DNA from: Promerops cafer
Taxonomy: Eukaryota > Chordata > Aves > Passeriformes > Nectariniidae
DNA: 64,000 nt
Assembly (NCBI GenBank): GCA_013398275.1
Contig: VZSE01002451.1
Coordinates: 431,776-495,775, forward strand
Direction of reading: 5' to 3'
A program made the position numbers and the translations under genes. Shown piece after piece: positions 47,601 to 58,800 of this stretch. Every line of letters starts with the position of its first letter. Positions within the stretch are counted from its first letter, which is position 1. The notes beneath the pieces are model-generated. The model was not told the DNA's origin, did no database searches, and was given only the letters and a program-made list of their open reading frames with translations.

Positions 47601-49185
47601 AAAACTGTAAAATCCACGATAGTGAATGCTTTGTGGTGGAATTTTTTACCTGTCTTTCACTGTCTACTTCCAGAACATCCATTAAATTGATCATGATGTT
47701 CTTGTGAGTCTTCTTGTACTTCCCAACACGGAGGGACACAGTCAGCCAGCCGGGCCGGCCCGTGCACATGTACCTCTTGCTGCCTTCCCTCCTCCATTCC
47801 CGGACCTGCAAGAGCCAACAACTGTCAGAGCAGGGATGCTTTGGAAGCCTCTTTGCAGACCTCTGAACTCCTAAATAAAGTACAACCAGAGTGGTTTAGT
47901 TATGCAGAGGACACATTTCTAATATCCTGTAGCTCGGGGGTTTTGTTTTGGGGGAAGGATTCAGAAAGCTAACGAGGCACTAACAGAGAGTTAAAAAAAC
48001 CTTCCTCTAAGGGAGGTATTATCACTGTTATAATCTTAGTTCAAATCCAAAACACACAAAAAGTGGCCTGAGCCTCCAAATGACCAGGCAAAGAGAGAAA
48101 ACGTGGCCTAGTGGAAGCAACCTTAAGCAAATTGGTCTAGTGGAAGATGTCCCTGCCCATGGCAGGGTGGGGTTGGAACGAGATGATTTTTAAGGTCCCT
48201 TCCAACCCAAAGCCTCCTAGGATTCTATGGAAAGTTGAGAAGGAAAATGCGTAAGCCACACATATGAGGCACAGATTCTGCAAAGCCACTGTGGTTAACA
48301 CCCAGAGAACAAACAATTGCATCTTCTTCAAAGCTGAGCTGCTACTACAGCTGGTAAAAAAACCCCAATAAACAATCCCAACCCCTACAAGAATAACGCC
48401 ACGCACATTTACATCCATCTGTATCTGTGATGTGAGAGACAAGGCAGGAAACAGAAGCAGACGTGACAGAATTACCACAAATACCAGGGAGCACAGAATC
48501 ACTACAGACATCTGCACTTCTGGGTGGAGGAAAAGTTTAATCTCCCCATGAAGCATCTCCCGGAACCGGCGGTGCCGAGCAGCAGGATGGGAGTGCGATC
48601 AGAACACGCTTCAGACGCTGACGTTCCCATGTCGCACACGCGTGTCCCTGAGCCTGGTGCGTGCCCAGCCCGGCTCACAGCCCAGCCCTGAGGGTACCGC
48701 AGTGCCAGCAGCCGCTCAGCCGCAGGCAGGGAGTTCGCAGGAGTTTCGGCGGGACAAGCACCCTGCAGGAGGCTGAAAGCCCCGCCGGCGTTCATTCCTT
48801 CGCTCTTCCCGCTCCCGCTGGACTTTGCCCCGGGTGCGGAACGGCGCGGGGGGGAGGACGGGCATGGCGGGATGACAGACAGCGAGACAAGAACACGCCG
48901 TCCCCTCGCAAAGCCGTAGTACCCCGGGGGTCCCGCGGTCCGGGCAAGCCTCACCTGCTCCTGGATGTGCCGGACGCGCTGGGCGTGCTGCCGCGGGGCG
49001 CTGTGGAGGCGCCAGACGGCCCATGCGCGCAGATGGTAGTAGATGTCGAACAGGATGGAGAGCGGCATGAGGAAGAAGCAGACGAAGACCCAGCGGTGGT
49101 GCACCAGCACGGCCTCCAGTCCGCGGTGCCGCACCCACAGCAGCAGGAGCAGCAGCCCCGCGCCCACCGACCACAGCGCCGACAT
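41688..49185 (-). CDS. DHCR24: DHCR24, delta(24)-sterol reductase (seladin-1)
   Basis: FAD-dependent, NADPH-using enzyme of the endoplasmic reticulum that reduces the C24 double bond of sterols such as desmosterol, the last step to cholesterol. Nine coding exons in transcript order: 49185-48955, 47805-47650, 47204-47099, 46835-46717, 46626-46363, 45617-45474, 44538-44341, 43589-43411, 41841-41688. All junctions are GT-AG and phases agree, giving 516 residues, the same as human. Residues 5-52 hold the N-terminal membrane segment(s) with LLLLLLWVRHRGLEAVLVHH and RWVFVCFFLMPLSILFDIYY. The FAD-binding PCMH-type domain (about 58-234) includes CTGRPGWLTVSLRVGKYKKT, GGLIMGTGIESSSH and YAVPWSCGTLGFLVAAEI. 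The end is FPEVYDKICKAARH. I chose the Met at 49185 because it gives the human length. An upstream in-frame ATG at 49212, with better context, would add nine residues. Confidence 0.97.
48133..48231 (+). mobile_element. CR1 LINE 3'-end fragment in DHCR24 intron 1
   Basis: The sequence tggtctagtggaagatgtcc, then catggcagggtggggttgg, then gtcccttccaaccc and a terminal gattctatgg is the CR1 3' end, about 100 bp. It is antisense to DHCR24. Confidence 0.88.
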
Positions 49186-49212
49186 GACGCCCACCGCCCG
49201 CTCGCGCTCCAT

Positions 49213-49450
49213 CACGGCCGCGCTCCCTTATGGGACCCCGCCATGCCGCGCCCGCCGCTCGCGCGCTCNGCCGCTCGCGCGCTCGGCGCCCGGGCCACGC
49301 CCCTCCGCCCCCATTGGCCCAGGCGTGAGGCGAGGGGAGGGCGACGGCCAATCGGAGAGCTCCGCGGAGATCGGACCAGGCGCTGAGGGCGCCGATTGGC
49401 TGCGCGCGGCCGGCCCCGCGCTCCCCCTCATCGCCGCGGCCACGGCGCCC
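49213..49450 (-). promoter_or_regulatory. DHCR24: DHCR24 CpG-island promoter with three CCAAT boxes
   Basis: Extremely GC- and CpG-rich. Three CCAAT/ATTGG pentamers lie at 49313-49317, 49348-49352 and 49395-49399, spaced about 35 and 47 bp, beside GC boxes such as cacgcccctccgcccc. Mammalian DHCR24 is induced by SREBP-2 working with NF-Y, which binds CCAAT, so this layout fits sterol control. I cannot point to a convincing sterol element by eye. An N sits at 49269. Confidence 0.65.
49269..49269. other. Single N in the DHCR24 promoter
   Basis: One undetermined base between two near-identical gctcgcgcgctc segments (gctcgcgcgctcNgccgctcgcgcgctc). The repetition on both sides suggests a collapsed or mis-joined short repeat. 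Confidence 0.6.
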
Positions 49451-49499
49451 CCCCGGGGCGGGGGTGGCACCGCCTGGGGACTGAGGGGGACTGGGCTCG

Positions 49500-49830
49500 G
49501 ACCCCGGGCAGGGCTGGGAATGGGGACCGGGACAGCGTCAGACCCCGGGCACGGGTGGCCATGGGGACCGGGACAGCGTCATAGCCTCGGGCAGGGCTGG
49601 GAATGGGGACCGGGACAGCGTCAGACCCCGGGCACGGGTGGCCATGGGGACCGGGACGGCGTCATATCCCCGGGCAGGGCTGGCCATAGCGACCGGGACT
49701 GTGTCAGAGCCTCGGGCAGGGCTGGCCATGGGGACCGGGACTGTGTCAGACCCCGGGCAGGGCTGGCCATGGGGACCGGGACAGGGTCAGATCCCCGGGA
49801 CAGGGTCAGACCCCCGGGCAGGGCTGGGCA
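49500..49830. repeat. 41-42 bp minisatellite upstream of DHCR24
   Basis: Units of 41-42 bp begin at about 49500, 49541, 49582, 49624, 49665 and 49707, with partial units to about 49830. Each has the layout gaccccgggcagggctgg, then ccatggggaccgggacagcg, then tca. Two variants (aggctgggaatgg and cgggtggccatgg types) alternate in the first four units, suggesting growth by a two-unit block. It lies about 300 bp upstream of the DHCR24 start. Confidence 0.9.
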
Positions 49831-50636
49831 CTGGTCCTGAGACAAGGGCTGAGTGGGATACAGGGCGGAGGACAAGGGCTGAGGCAGAGGGGACGCCCCG
49901 GTCAGGGCCGGGGACAGGCCCTTGGTGGTGCTGTGGTCCCCTGGGCAACGGGTGCACCCTGGTGCCTTTAGGTTGAGGTGTGGAGCAAAACAACTCCGCA
50001 TCTCTCACGTGTGCATCCCTCACTTTTGCATCTCTGGTGTTGTAGGCACCAGAGAGCCCAGCAGTGCAGGTGTCTGCAACAGAAAGTCCAAAGTGCCATG
50101 CAGTTCCATTTCTAGAATAAAGAAGGGAGCTCCTCCCTCCAAAACATGGCTCACTCTCTAAAACCCTGGCAGAAAATTCCTATCCATGATGGAACCATGT
50201 GACAGAAGATAAATAAAGTCTGTGAGAAAGATGAGGCTTTGTTTTTTGAAGTTGAAATCCCTCAAGGGATGTGCTGCTTGACAGGACAGTGACAGAGGTC
50301 CAGTGACAGCCCCAGGAGATCCTGGCACAGCCAGTGCTGTCAGGGACCCTGGAATGGCAGAGACTTTGCCATGGCACCGCTGAGTTCAGAGAGGAACGTG
50401 GAATCAAGGTGTTCCATGAGGACACAGCCACGGGGATGTGACACCAGTGTCAGGTGGTGACAACTCTGGCAGCAGGAGAAATGCTGACCTTGTCCTTTAG
50501 ATGATTGATAGCTGGGAGATGGAAACTTCAGACAGGGAGGGGTCAAGGTTCCGAGCTCAGCTGTGGCAGGCCAGCCACACCTTTCAGCCGTCTTCAGACA
50601 AATGGAAGGCTTTGTTTTGAACCCCACTTCACGATT

Positions 50637-50764
50637 TCATGGAATCATTCACAGAATGGTTTGGGTTGGAAGTACCTTAAAGATCCCCTAGTCCCAGCCC
50701 TTTGGCCATGGGCAGAGCCACCTTCCATCAGAACAGTTTGCTCTATGCAGCCTGGCCTGGAATA
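50637..50764 (-). mobile_element. CR1 LINE 3'-end fragment
   Basis: The plus strand reads catggaatcattcacagaat, then ggtttgggttggaagtacct and agtcccagccctttggccat. This is the reverse complement of a CR1 3' end, about 128 bp. Confidence 0.85.
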
Positions 50765-50869
50765 ATTCCGGGGGTGGAAATTTTAGCACACTGCTTTTAT
50801 GGGTTTTGTCCCACTGCTTTTATAGAAGGACCAGACTGAGACTTCACAGCTCGCATATTTGGAAAGGGT

Positions 50870-51600
50870 CTCCTAATCTCCAGACTAAATTTATTTATAG
50901 CCAAATTATATTTGTTGCACTTGTGCCTAGTCTGCTCACTAGCTCTTCTTACATCTGAGCTGATTGATGTTATCTGCTTTTATTTATCAATTCATCTGCT
51001 GACAGAAATTATTCATGCAAAAGAAGGTTCCCATGCCCTAAGAGAGGTTATTTTAACCTCTCTGAAGGACCTAAATAATTATTCCTGATCTGAATGTGAT
51101 CAAGCACTGGGCTTATTGAATAACAGCATCATTTATTCATGAGGGGATATTTATGCCTTCAGTGTAAATATTATTTTGAAATTGGTTTTGTGAAGAACCA
51201 TTAGAAGTGCTTATAATGTTTTTCATGTTTTGCTCTTGTTTTTGGAAGGCCCTAGGCAACAAGAAGGGGGTAGGTGAGCTCAAAGATTGTGATGTGAAAC
51301 TGCTTTAAAGCAGAGGAGTGAACCACCATTCAGATTATGGTCAAATTGCTTGTGTAGCTACTGATGCCAGGCATAGAAAACACAGGAATGAGAAGGGGAT
51401 GAGGGAAGGGGAGATAGATATTAGAAATGCTGCTGGTTTTCAATTCTAGTTATTTGAGCAAAACATCATCCAATGGTCTATGTAGGCTTAGGAAAACATC
51501 ATCTGCAAATCTGGTTGGAAGAGCTAAGGTTCCCTTGGTAGCTTGGTGAGACTAAAATTCTTGGTTTCTTCAATTAAATTAACATTTTCAGTGTGTTTAA
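50870..51600. other. AT-rich unique block, possible regulatory element
   Basis: No exon is visible. The block is AT-rich, low in CpG, free of recognisable repeats, and holds several TTTATTTAT/ATTATTCATG words plus a perfect inverted repeat at 51041-51063. The unique sequence suggests a conserved element, but only alignment can show that. Confidence 0.3.
51041..51063. repeat. Perfect 10-bp inverted repeat, 3-nt loop
   Basis: agagaggtta and taacctctct are exact reverse complements separated by ttt, making a 23-bp near-palindrome inside AT-rich DNA. Confidence 0.8.
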
Positions 51601-51975
51601 GCTGCTAGTGCTTCTTAAAAAAGCAGTCCTTTTCCCTTCCTCTCCTCCCTCCCTCCCTCTCCTGCCATCCCATCCGCCCACTCATGCTGTTCTGGGCATG
51701 CTGTGCAGTACAAGTGCTTCTGCTGTCACTCAGTAAAACAGGTTGGAGAACTGATCTGACTGAAGAATTAAACATTTTCTTTGTAAATCAGGGTTTTTTT
51801 TCCTGCCTGGATCAGTTTCCTGGTGGAGCTCACCCCACGCACTCTTGTGCCGGGAGCAGAGCAGGGGCCTGGTGGCACTGACCGTGCCAGAGCTCCCCAT
51901 CCCAGCCAGCCCTGCCAGCCCTGCTCAGGACTCTGGTCCTTACCCAGCAGGGCTTGCTGCTGAGCATGCAAAGGC

Positions 51976-52052
51976 TTTTGGATAAAAGATGCAGCTGTTT
52001 GTCCAAGGAGACAGGGAGAAGGGACACAGAGTCATGGAATCACAGAATTGTT
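51976..52052. repeat. Copy 1 of a 77-bp dispersed duplication
   Basis: This 77-bp segment matches 55820-55896 without gaps and with two mismatches (acaggg/acgggg and cacag/catag). The last about 20 bp are the 3' tip of the CR1 copy that continues to 52595. The first about 55 bp are non-CR1 flank. Confidence 0.9.
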
Positions 52053-52595
52053 TAGGCTGGACAAGCTGTCTAAGATCACCAAGTCCAACTGTTCCCCCAG
52101 AACTGCCGAGGCCACCACCCCAAGTGCCACATCCACACAGCTTTTAAACCCCTCTAGGGATGATAATTCCACCACTGCCCTGGGCAACCTGTTCCAGTGT
52201 TTGATAGCCCTTTATGTGAAGAAATTGTTCCTGATATGCAACACAAACCTCCCTGGCACAGCTTGAGGCTGCTTCCTCTTGTCCTGTCCCTTGTTCCCTG
52301 GAGAAGACCCCGGCCCCTTCCTGGCTCCAACCTCGTTTCAGGGAGTTGTAGAGACTGAAAAGGTCCCCTCTGAGCCTTCTTTTCTCCAGGCTGAGCCCCC
52401 CCACTCCCTCAACCTCAGACTTGTGCTCCAGACCTTTTCCCAGCTCTGCTGCCCTTCTCTGAACACACCTCAGCCCCTCAATGTCTTTCTTGTCATGAGA
52501 GGCACAGAAATGCACACAGGATTCGAGGTGTGGCTTCATCAGCACCGAGCACAGGGGGACAATCACTGCCCTGATCCTGCTGGTCACACTGCATG
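52033..52595 (-). mobile_element. CR1 LINE, 5'-truncated, with decayed reverse-transcriptase C-terminus
   Basis: The longest CR1 copy here, about 560 bp. Its minus-strand frame (52587-52144) reads LCSVLMKPHLESCVHFCASH, DKKDIEGLRCVQRRAAELGK and SLEKRRLRGDLFSLYNSLK, the C-terminal part of the CR1 ORF2 polyprotein. The 3' terminus is at about 52033 (tcatggaatcacagaattg). It has no Met of its own and lacks the catalytic core, so it is a dead fragment. Confidence 0.93.
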
Positions 52596-52599
52596 GTCA

Positions 52600-55500
52600 T
52601 AACATACAGAGCATTTTGAGCTGCACACAAAAGTAGGCTGAAGAGTTCTGTCTCTGTAAGAAAAATATCAAGAGGCCTTCAGTGGCACCAAAGGAAGGCA
52701 TTGAAAAGCATTAAAAAGCCCATTTTTTCTTGCAAACTCTCACAGCCCTGGTACTGACTGCCACAGAGCTGCTGCTGAGCAGTACCAGGACATTGAAAGG
52801 ACAGGCACTTAATAGGAATAGTTATGAAAACTAATACAGGATTTCGAGAAGACTGCAAGCCTGCTTAAATGCGTAAACAAACGAGCCGACGGTTACTCGG
52901 GGTTAGGAGTCACCTGCCCTCGGTTTTCCTGCACGTTGGTTTGGTGCAAAGCTGGTGCTGTTTGAAACAGGAGTGTTTCTGAGGGTTGGAGGGAGGTGGT
53001 GCTCAAACTGCTTGTGAGAAGCTCCCTCTGCTGAGAAATCCAAAGTATGTTCGGTCACCCTGAAGGAAAAGCCTGTAGGGGAAGGTAGTGTCCCTGTGTT
53101 TACCTGGTGTTGCTCAACTGACCAGCTTCCAGATGGGTTTTTTTGAAAGGGATTAATCAATGGGATGGATATCTGTTGCCTAGGACCTGTTTCTCAGGTT
53201 TCACAAATGTTTCATGTGAGGGAGTAGAGGTGTGTGGTGGCTTGAAGAGGGGGAGGGCAGAGGGTTTGGTACAGCAGCTGTAGCTGGGGTGGCCCTTGGG
53301 AAATCGGTCAAGAAGGGAAAATGCGTTTTTAGTTACTTTCGAAACTTCCAGATAGTTCTCAGGGGAAGTGAAACAACAACTGAAGGCTTAGGCAAGGTTA
53401 GATTGGTGAGGCTATTTTAGGTGTAGGTGGACCTAAAGGGGAAGAACTTTTTCAACATTTGTGGTGGGGAAAGCTCTCCATATGGATTGTCCATCCTGAC
53501 CAGCACACTGAGGACACTGAGTCCTTGGGGTGACTTTGCTCTTTTTTCCTTGCCTTCCTCTGTCCTCTCAAGGCTGCAGTCACGCTGTTCACACTGGGAA
53601 GGGCTTCACCAAGAGAAGGAATAGCTGGTGCTGCAGGAATCAAGGCTACCTGGGCTGTATCCCATGTGCTCTGGTACCAATCACGTCACAAGGCCCCACT
53701 CCTCTGGTGATGAGTTACTGTAGGTGGCTGGTGGGACCCATCACCACCTTGGGGGGAAGCAGATGCAGGGTGTGAAGTGAAATTGGGAATAGTGATGATG
53801 GCAGAGTGTGTCCTATCCTTCAGTGGCTGTGCTCTGCATCGGGAGGCAAGGTCAGCTGCTGGTCAGCACATTCCCAGAGCCACCAAAAAAAAACCCCAGT
53901 GCTGCAGAACGTACGAGAGCTTTCGTGTATTCTCTGTGATGTGCATTAAATCCAGCTTTACAACTGCCTCTGAAAGGATACCCTGTCTGGGATTTATAAA
54001 AAGAATCACTTGTCAAAACAGAGAGCCAGACTGGGAAAGGAATTCAGCCCTCCCTTCATTGTCACCAGGGCAGTGTCCTCTGTGGCAGAAACCAAATGGC
54101 TGTGGCACAGCAGCAGGTATGGAGAAATGGTTACTGAAGAACTTGGGGTTCCAGCACTCAAACTACAGGCTGAGGGAGGCCACGCTCCTCTGGTGAGCAG
54201 TGGGGGACAGCGAGCTCATGGCAACCATCAGTTGGCTTTACAGCCCTGAGAGTGAGGAGCAGTGGGTGAAGAACCTGTGATGCTCCCCTGTTTCCTTCTG
54301 TCAGTGAGATCCTGGGGACCCCGAGTGTGCTGGTTGTCAGAAACGAGCTGCAGTCACTGAAAGGCAATAAATGCATTATTTCAGACTCATGACAAAATGG
54401 ACACAAGTGCCAGTGGCTTCCAGGATGCTCAGGGTGAACTTTGTCATGAAGGCAGTGGTGGAGAGTGACTGCAGGGTACTCTCTCCCATCACTTGCCTCT
54501 GGAATCTTCTTGCTTGGAGTGTCAAACGCAGTGGGAACATACAGGAATCCTTCAGTGATGGTGAAGGCTTGCCAATGTCACCGGAGGAAAACACTACAAG
54601 TTGTTTTTCTGTACAGGCCAAATTTTTCTCCCGTTTTCAGCTCCCAGCAAACCTGCCTGTGTGTTTAGCCTCCCAGTACCAGATGTACTTGCAGGCCCTT
54701 TTCCTCCAAATAAAGCTAAGACTTGCACTGCCTTGGCTGTGGCCATTCTCTCTGTCTGGGGCTGTCACTCTATCACCTGTCTGCTTTCATTTATTTCAAT
54801 GTTTTAAAAATTTCATGGGCCCACTCCCAGATGATGTAAACTGATAAAACTCCAGGCCATGCTCCAAAAACATCAGTGTAACTGTAGGTTCTGGCCCTTT
54901 GGGTTTACTTACCGATGCCAAAGAAAAATAGAAAAGCTGTGAGCAAAGCAAAAAAAAAGGAAAAGGATGGCTGGAAAAATAGAGTTTAAGATGTTAGTTA
55001 TATAAGAGTTGTATAGCTGTTAAAGTCGCCTAGAATATACTTTTAATAAATGAAGAAATCGCAGCCAGATAAGTTAATAATTAAGGGTGACAAAAATACA
55101 CCATTGTTCCAATAATAAGGAACTGTATTGGTCTTATTGCAGAAAAATGGAGGCGTATTTAACGTGGTTCAGTGCTATGCTGATAGACTACAAATGTCCT
55201 TTTTTTTCACTAGAAAACTCAGTATAAAATCAGGTCGAAAGCTGATTGCCAGTATTTGTTCCCTCCATGTTGCTCGGCTCCTTTCAACAGCAGATGTGCC
55301 TTGGAAGCGACTCCCACGTGTATGGAACTGAGCAGAAGGAAGCTGGAGGCTTTGAGAAGAGGTTCCTGCTCCTTTCTGTGGAGAAGAACAAGATGTGCTC
55401 CCGTGTGTGGATCATCTCATGGAAATACAGAATGATTTGCAGACTGAGGACTGGATAAATTAACTGGTCCTCGGCTCTGCAAATCAGTGGCTGGAAAAGG

Positions 55501-55819
55501 TGTCTGCACAGAAGGTGATGAGGATGTGGTTGCTCAGTTTCCTTTAATAAAGGAAATTTCTGTAGAATCCAGTTTGGCAGACTTGGTTGGAGCCATACCT
55601 AGTAAATGGAGACAGCAATTTCAGTACCTCCTGACACAACCAAACCCCAATTTTTTCGTACTTCCAGTCAGCATCAAAATATGATTGCTGCTCTTCCACA
55701 TGATTCCATGTGGAAGAGTGGCCTTTAAATACTCACCCACAGAAACCCTGTGACTCACAAATAAATCTGAGAATGGGTAAATGCACTGATCCTGCCCCCA
55801 GCTCATGTTAAACTCCAGG
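52600..55819. other. Intergenic stretch, no gene recognised
   Basis: Unique sequence of mixed composition. No exon or domain recognised, and open frames are under 160 codons with no family resemblance. Confidence 0.5.
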
Positions 55820-55896
55820 TTTTGGATAAAAGATGCAGCTGTTTGTCCAAGGAGACGGGGAGAAGGGACACAGAGTCATGGAATCATAGAATTGTT
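55820..55896. repeat. Copy 2 of the 77-bp dispersed duplication
   Basis: 75 of 77 bases match 51976-52052, without gaps. Here the CR1 part stops after about 24 bp (tcatggaatcatagaattgt), and unrelated sequence follows at 55897. Confidence 0.9.
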
Positions 55897-58800
55897 CTGC
55901 TTCAAAGCCTCTCATTTGCTGAGCTGCAGACTCACACAGCTGCTTTCTGTCTCCTCCTGCCCTCTCCATCCTTTGCAAGGCCCATTTTTTTAAAGAATGC
56001 TTAAGGAAAACACTGAGAAATCAGCCAGCAATAAACCACTGTAATCGCAGAGTGGTTAATTACCATTATCTATGGTATCAGCCCAGAGCCTGTAATAAGC
56101 TCTGAACTTCTATTGCACTGAGGTGTCTTCTTACATCCAGGCTAATGCAGGTTATAGGGCTGGGATGAATTTTCCCTCATGCTGGAACTGGCAGAGTAAA
56201 TCAGGGCAGGAGAGTTTCATCCCTCTGTGAGGCAACCACTCGTCTGCCAACAAGAGCTGACACTTCTCTAGCACAGGAGAAGCACCAGGGGAGTGAAACC
56301 ACACCTTTTCAAGTAAGATGAGTAGCCAAAGAAAAGGACAGGACACATTTTGGGCAGCAAGATTAACTCTCTGGATCCTGGGTGACTTCCCAGGGAGGTT
56401 GAGCAGGGAAGCCTGTGTTCTCCATCTGGGATGGCAGGTCTGTGTCTCAGGGATGCTGCTCATGGGTGCTTTCTGCAAGGTTCTGTTGCAGCCCGGGGTG
56501 CTGAGGTAAGTCATCTGCATATGGTAGATGGAGACCTTTCTTTTCAGTCTGAAGGTAACTAACTTAGGCAATGTCTTCCAGCTGTTTCTTCACGTGCATC
56601 TTTGCCTGTTACTCACATTCACATCCCCTTCTTTCTTCCAAGTCAGAACAGAGTCAGTTTTTCTCTGACAGATCAAGGGAAGAGATGGGGGCAATGTGCT
56701 CTTGCACCTCCATAGGAGAAATCTCCTGCTAGTGCTGTTTCTTTCAGGCAGAAATCAGGAGAACATCAGCAGTGGGGTCTCCTCAGAGCCTCATACCACA
56801 GAGCTAACCAGAGTGCGAGGCGAATTCCCCACTGAGGGAGCTGTGGCACTGGAGATGGGTGTTGATATCCTCTGACTCTTTTAATGCCATTACAGAGAAG
56901 CTGCAGCCTGTTGTTTCCCAAACTCACCTCCTGTCATTTCTTGCAGAGTTTCAAAATTGTCTTCAGTTACCTAGAAACCCGTGTAAAGAGATGTAAATGT
57001 TCTGGGTTAGAGCGAGGCAAGGTGTGCGGGCAGAAATCCCAGAGCTCTTACTGGGTCAACAGCTGGTGTTGCAGATGAGCTTTGAAGAAAGCAGACAGGC
57101 TTTTGGGCACAGCAGGGCACCAAAGGCATCCCAGGTGAGTATTTCACTGAATTAGAAGGGAATTTCTTACAGGTATCTTGTAGACTCTTTATGTTGGTGT
57201 GCGTGCAGGTGTGCACGTGCTACATCAAATGTCCTGGGAATGCTGCTCTCCTGGACTCTTAAGTACCTTAGATTTGTAAGGAAGTTAGGCCTGTAGGTAA
57301 GTTACTGTTGTGGCATAGCAAATCCTATATGTATCCTTTGCTCTGTTGTTTGACTTAACTGACAACACAAGTTAAATCTGTTAGGTTTAAGTGCTGTTAA
57401 GTTTAAATGCTGTTTATTGAAGAACTGTTGGGCCTTTAGGATGTATTCCTTTTTATCCTTACCTTCTCCTGTCCTTTTGTCTCCTCCTCCCCAGCCCAGC
57501 CTTCACATAGATAATGTTGGGTTTATATCAGTTTGGATTGATTGACACTGGATTTTTTGTTTGCTTTTTTTCTCTCTGTGCTTTAACCATCTAGTAAGTA
57601 ACAGAGAACCTTGCCAACAAACCTCGTTGTGCTGTCGCTTTTATATTAAATCTCTTTTTGCTGATACCTTTGCTGGTGATTTCTTTAAGAAACCTCAAAA
57701 CTCTCCTCCTCTCAGCCATTCCTTGTGTCTCTCCCCAGGCTGTCATGCTTCCAACAAAATGTTTGCAAAGTTTGCTGGCAGCATTATAACCCTCAGCCAC
57801 CTCCCAGCACAGCACACTGATGTGAACAAGTGCCTGTGGGCAGCCCAATGCCCAGGCAGGCAGTGGGATAATGCAGGGGCATTGGAAAAGGAAAACAGCT
57901 GTGGAACATCTGGGACAGGTGTGTGTCGGACACTGAGGGCTCCACACGTGGTGGCAACCAGAAGAGCTAGATGGCTGCTCCACCCTTTTTCTCTAAAATT
58001 TGTAATTAATGCTGCTTTGAGCTTCTCTTTTGCATTTTTGTGCTGAAAAATAAACACAGCCCAGCCCATTCCCTGCTCCCTGGAGAGCTCTGCAATATCT
58101 GCATGCAGCAGAGGCATGAAGAAGCACCAGGTCTTGAGGATGTCAGCACAGCTGTATTCATCTCACACCTAATGTTGACTTCACTGGGAAGCAAATTTAG
58201 CCAGTTTTGTGTTTAATCAAAGTTCTTGCTGCTTCTTTGAACATCGGCATTTGGAATCAAGGATACACAGGAGCAGCCAGGGCATGTCTGCTCAGGTGTG
58301 ATAGATGTGACTGACATCAAGCTTGACTGAGGAGCCTGCAGGGCTGGAAATCAATGTTTCCTCACTGCAGCTCACACTCCAGCAGAGCTGCAGCAGCTGT
58401 GGCATGTAAAACACTCTGTGTGAGGGTTACCCACGGGTAACACAACCGTGGTGCCTCTTCGTGGAGAAAGAAAGAAGCTCAGACACAGGGCTTCCCCGAG
58501 GCAAAAGTCTCCAGGAGCTCAAGAAAAGTTTTGTCTGACTAAAGGCTGAGCTGAGACATCAGGATTTAACTCTTTTCTTCCCCTACTTGTTGTTAGGCAA
58601 ATTTCAAATCCTTTTCAGATTTTGTTGGAAAGCTCCTAGGAAGCTCCTTCTGTTCTCATCTGCAACAGAGAAATTTCCCTTACAGGAAACCCAAAGCTTT
58701 GTCATACCCATTTCTCTACACAACAGCCCCAAGAGGAGCTGGCACCTCAGCCAGCTGCTCCTGTACTAACACAAGTCCCAGACGAGGAGCTGAAGGAATT

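Noticed and set aside
48661..49386. Open frame antisense to DHCR24 exon 1
   Set aside because: Compositional shadow of a CpG island that also crosses an N.
52144..52587. 147-codon open frame as a host gene
   Set aside because: It matches the C-terminal part of CR1 ORF2 and lies inside a truncated CR1 element.
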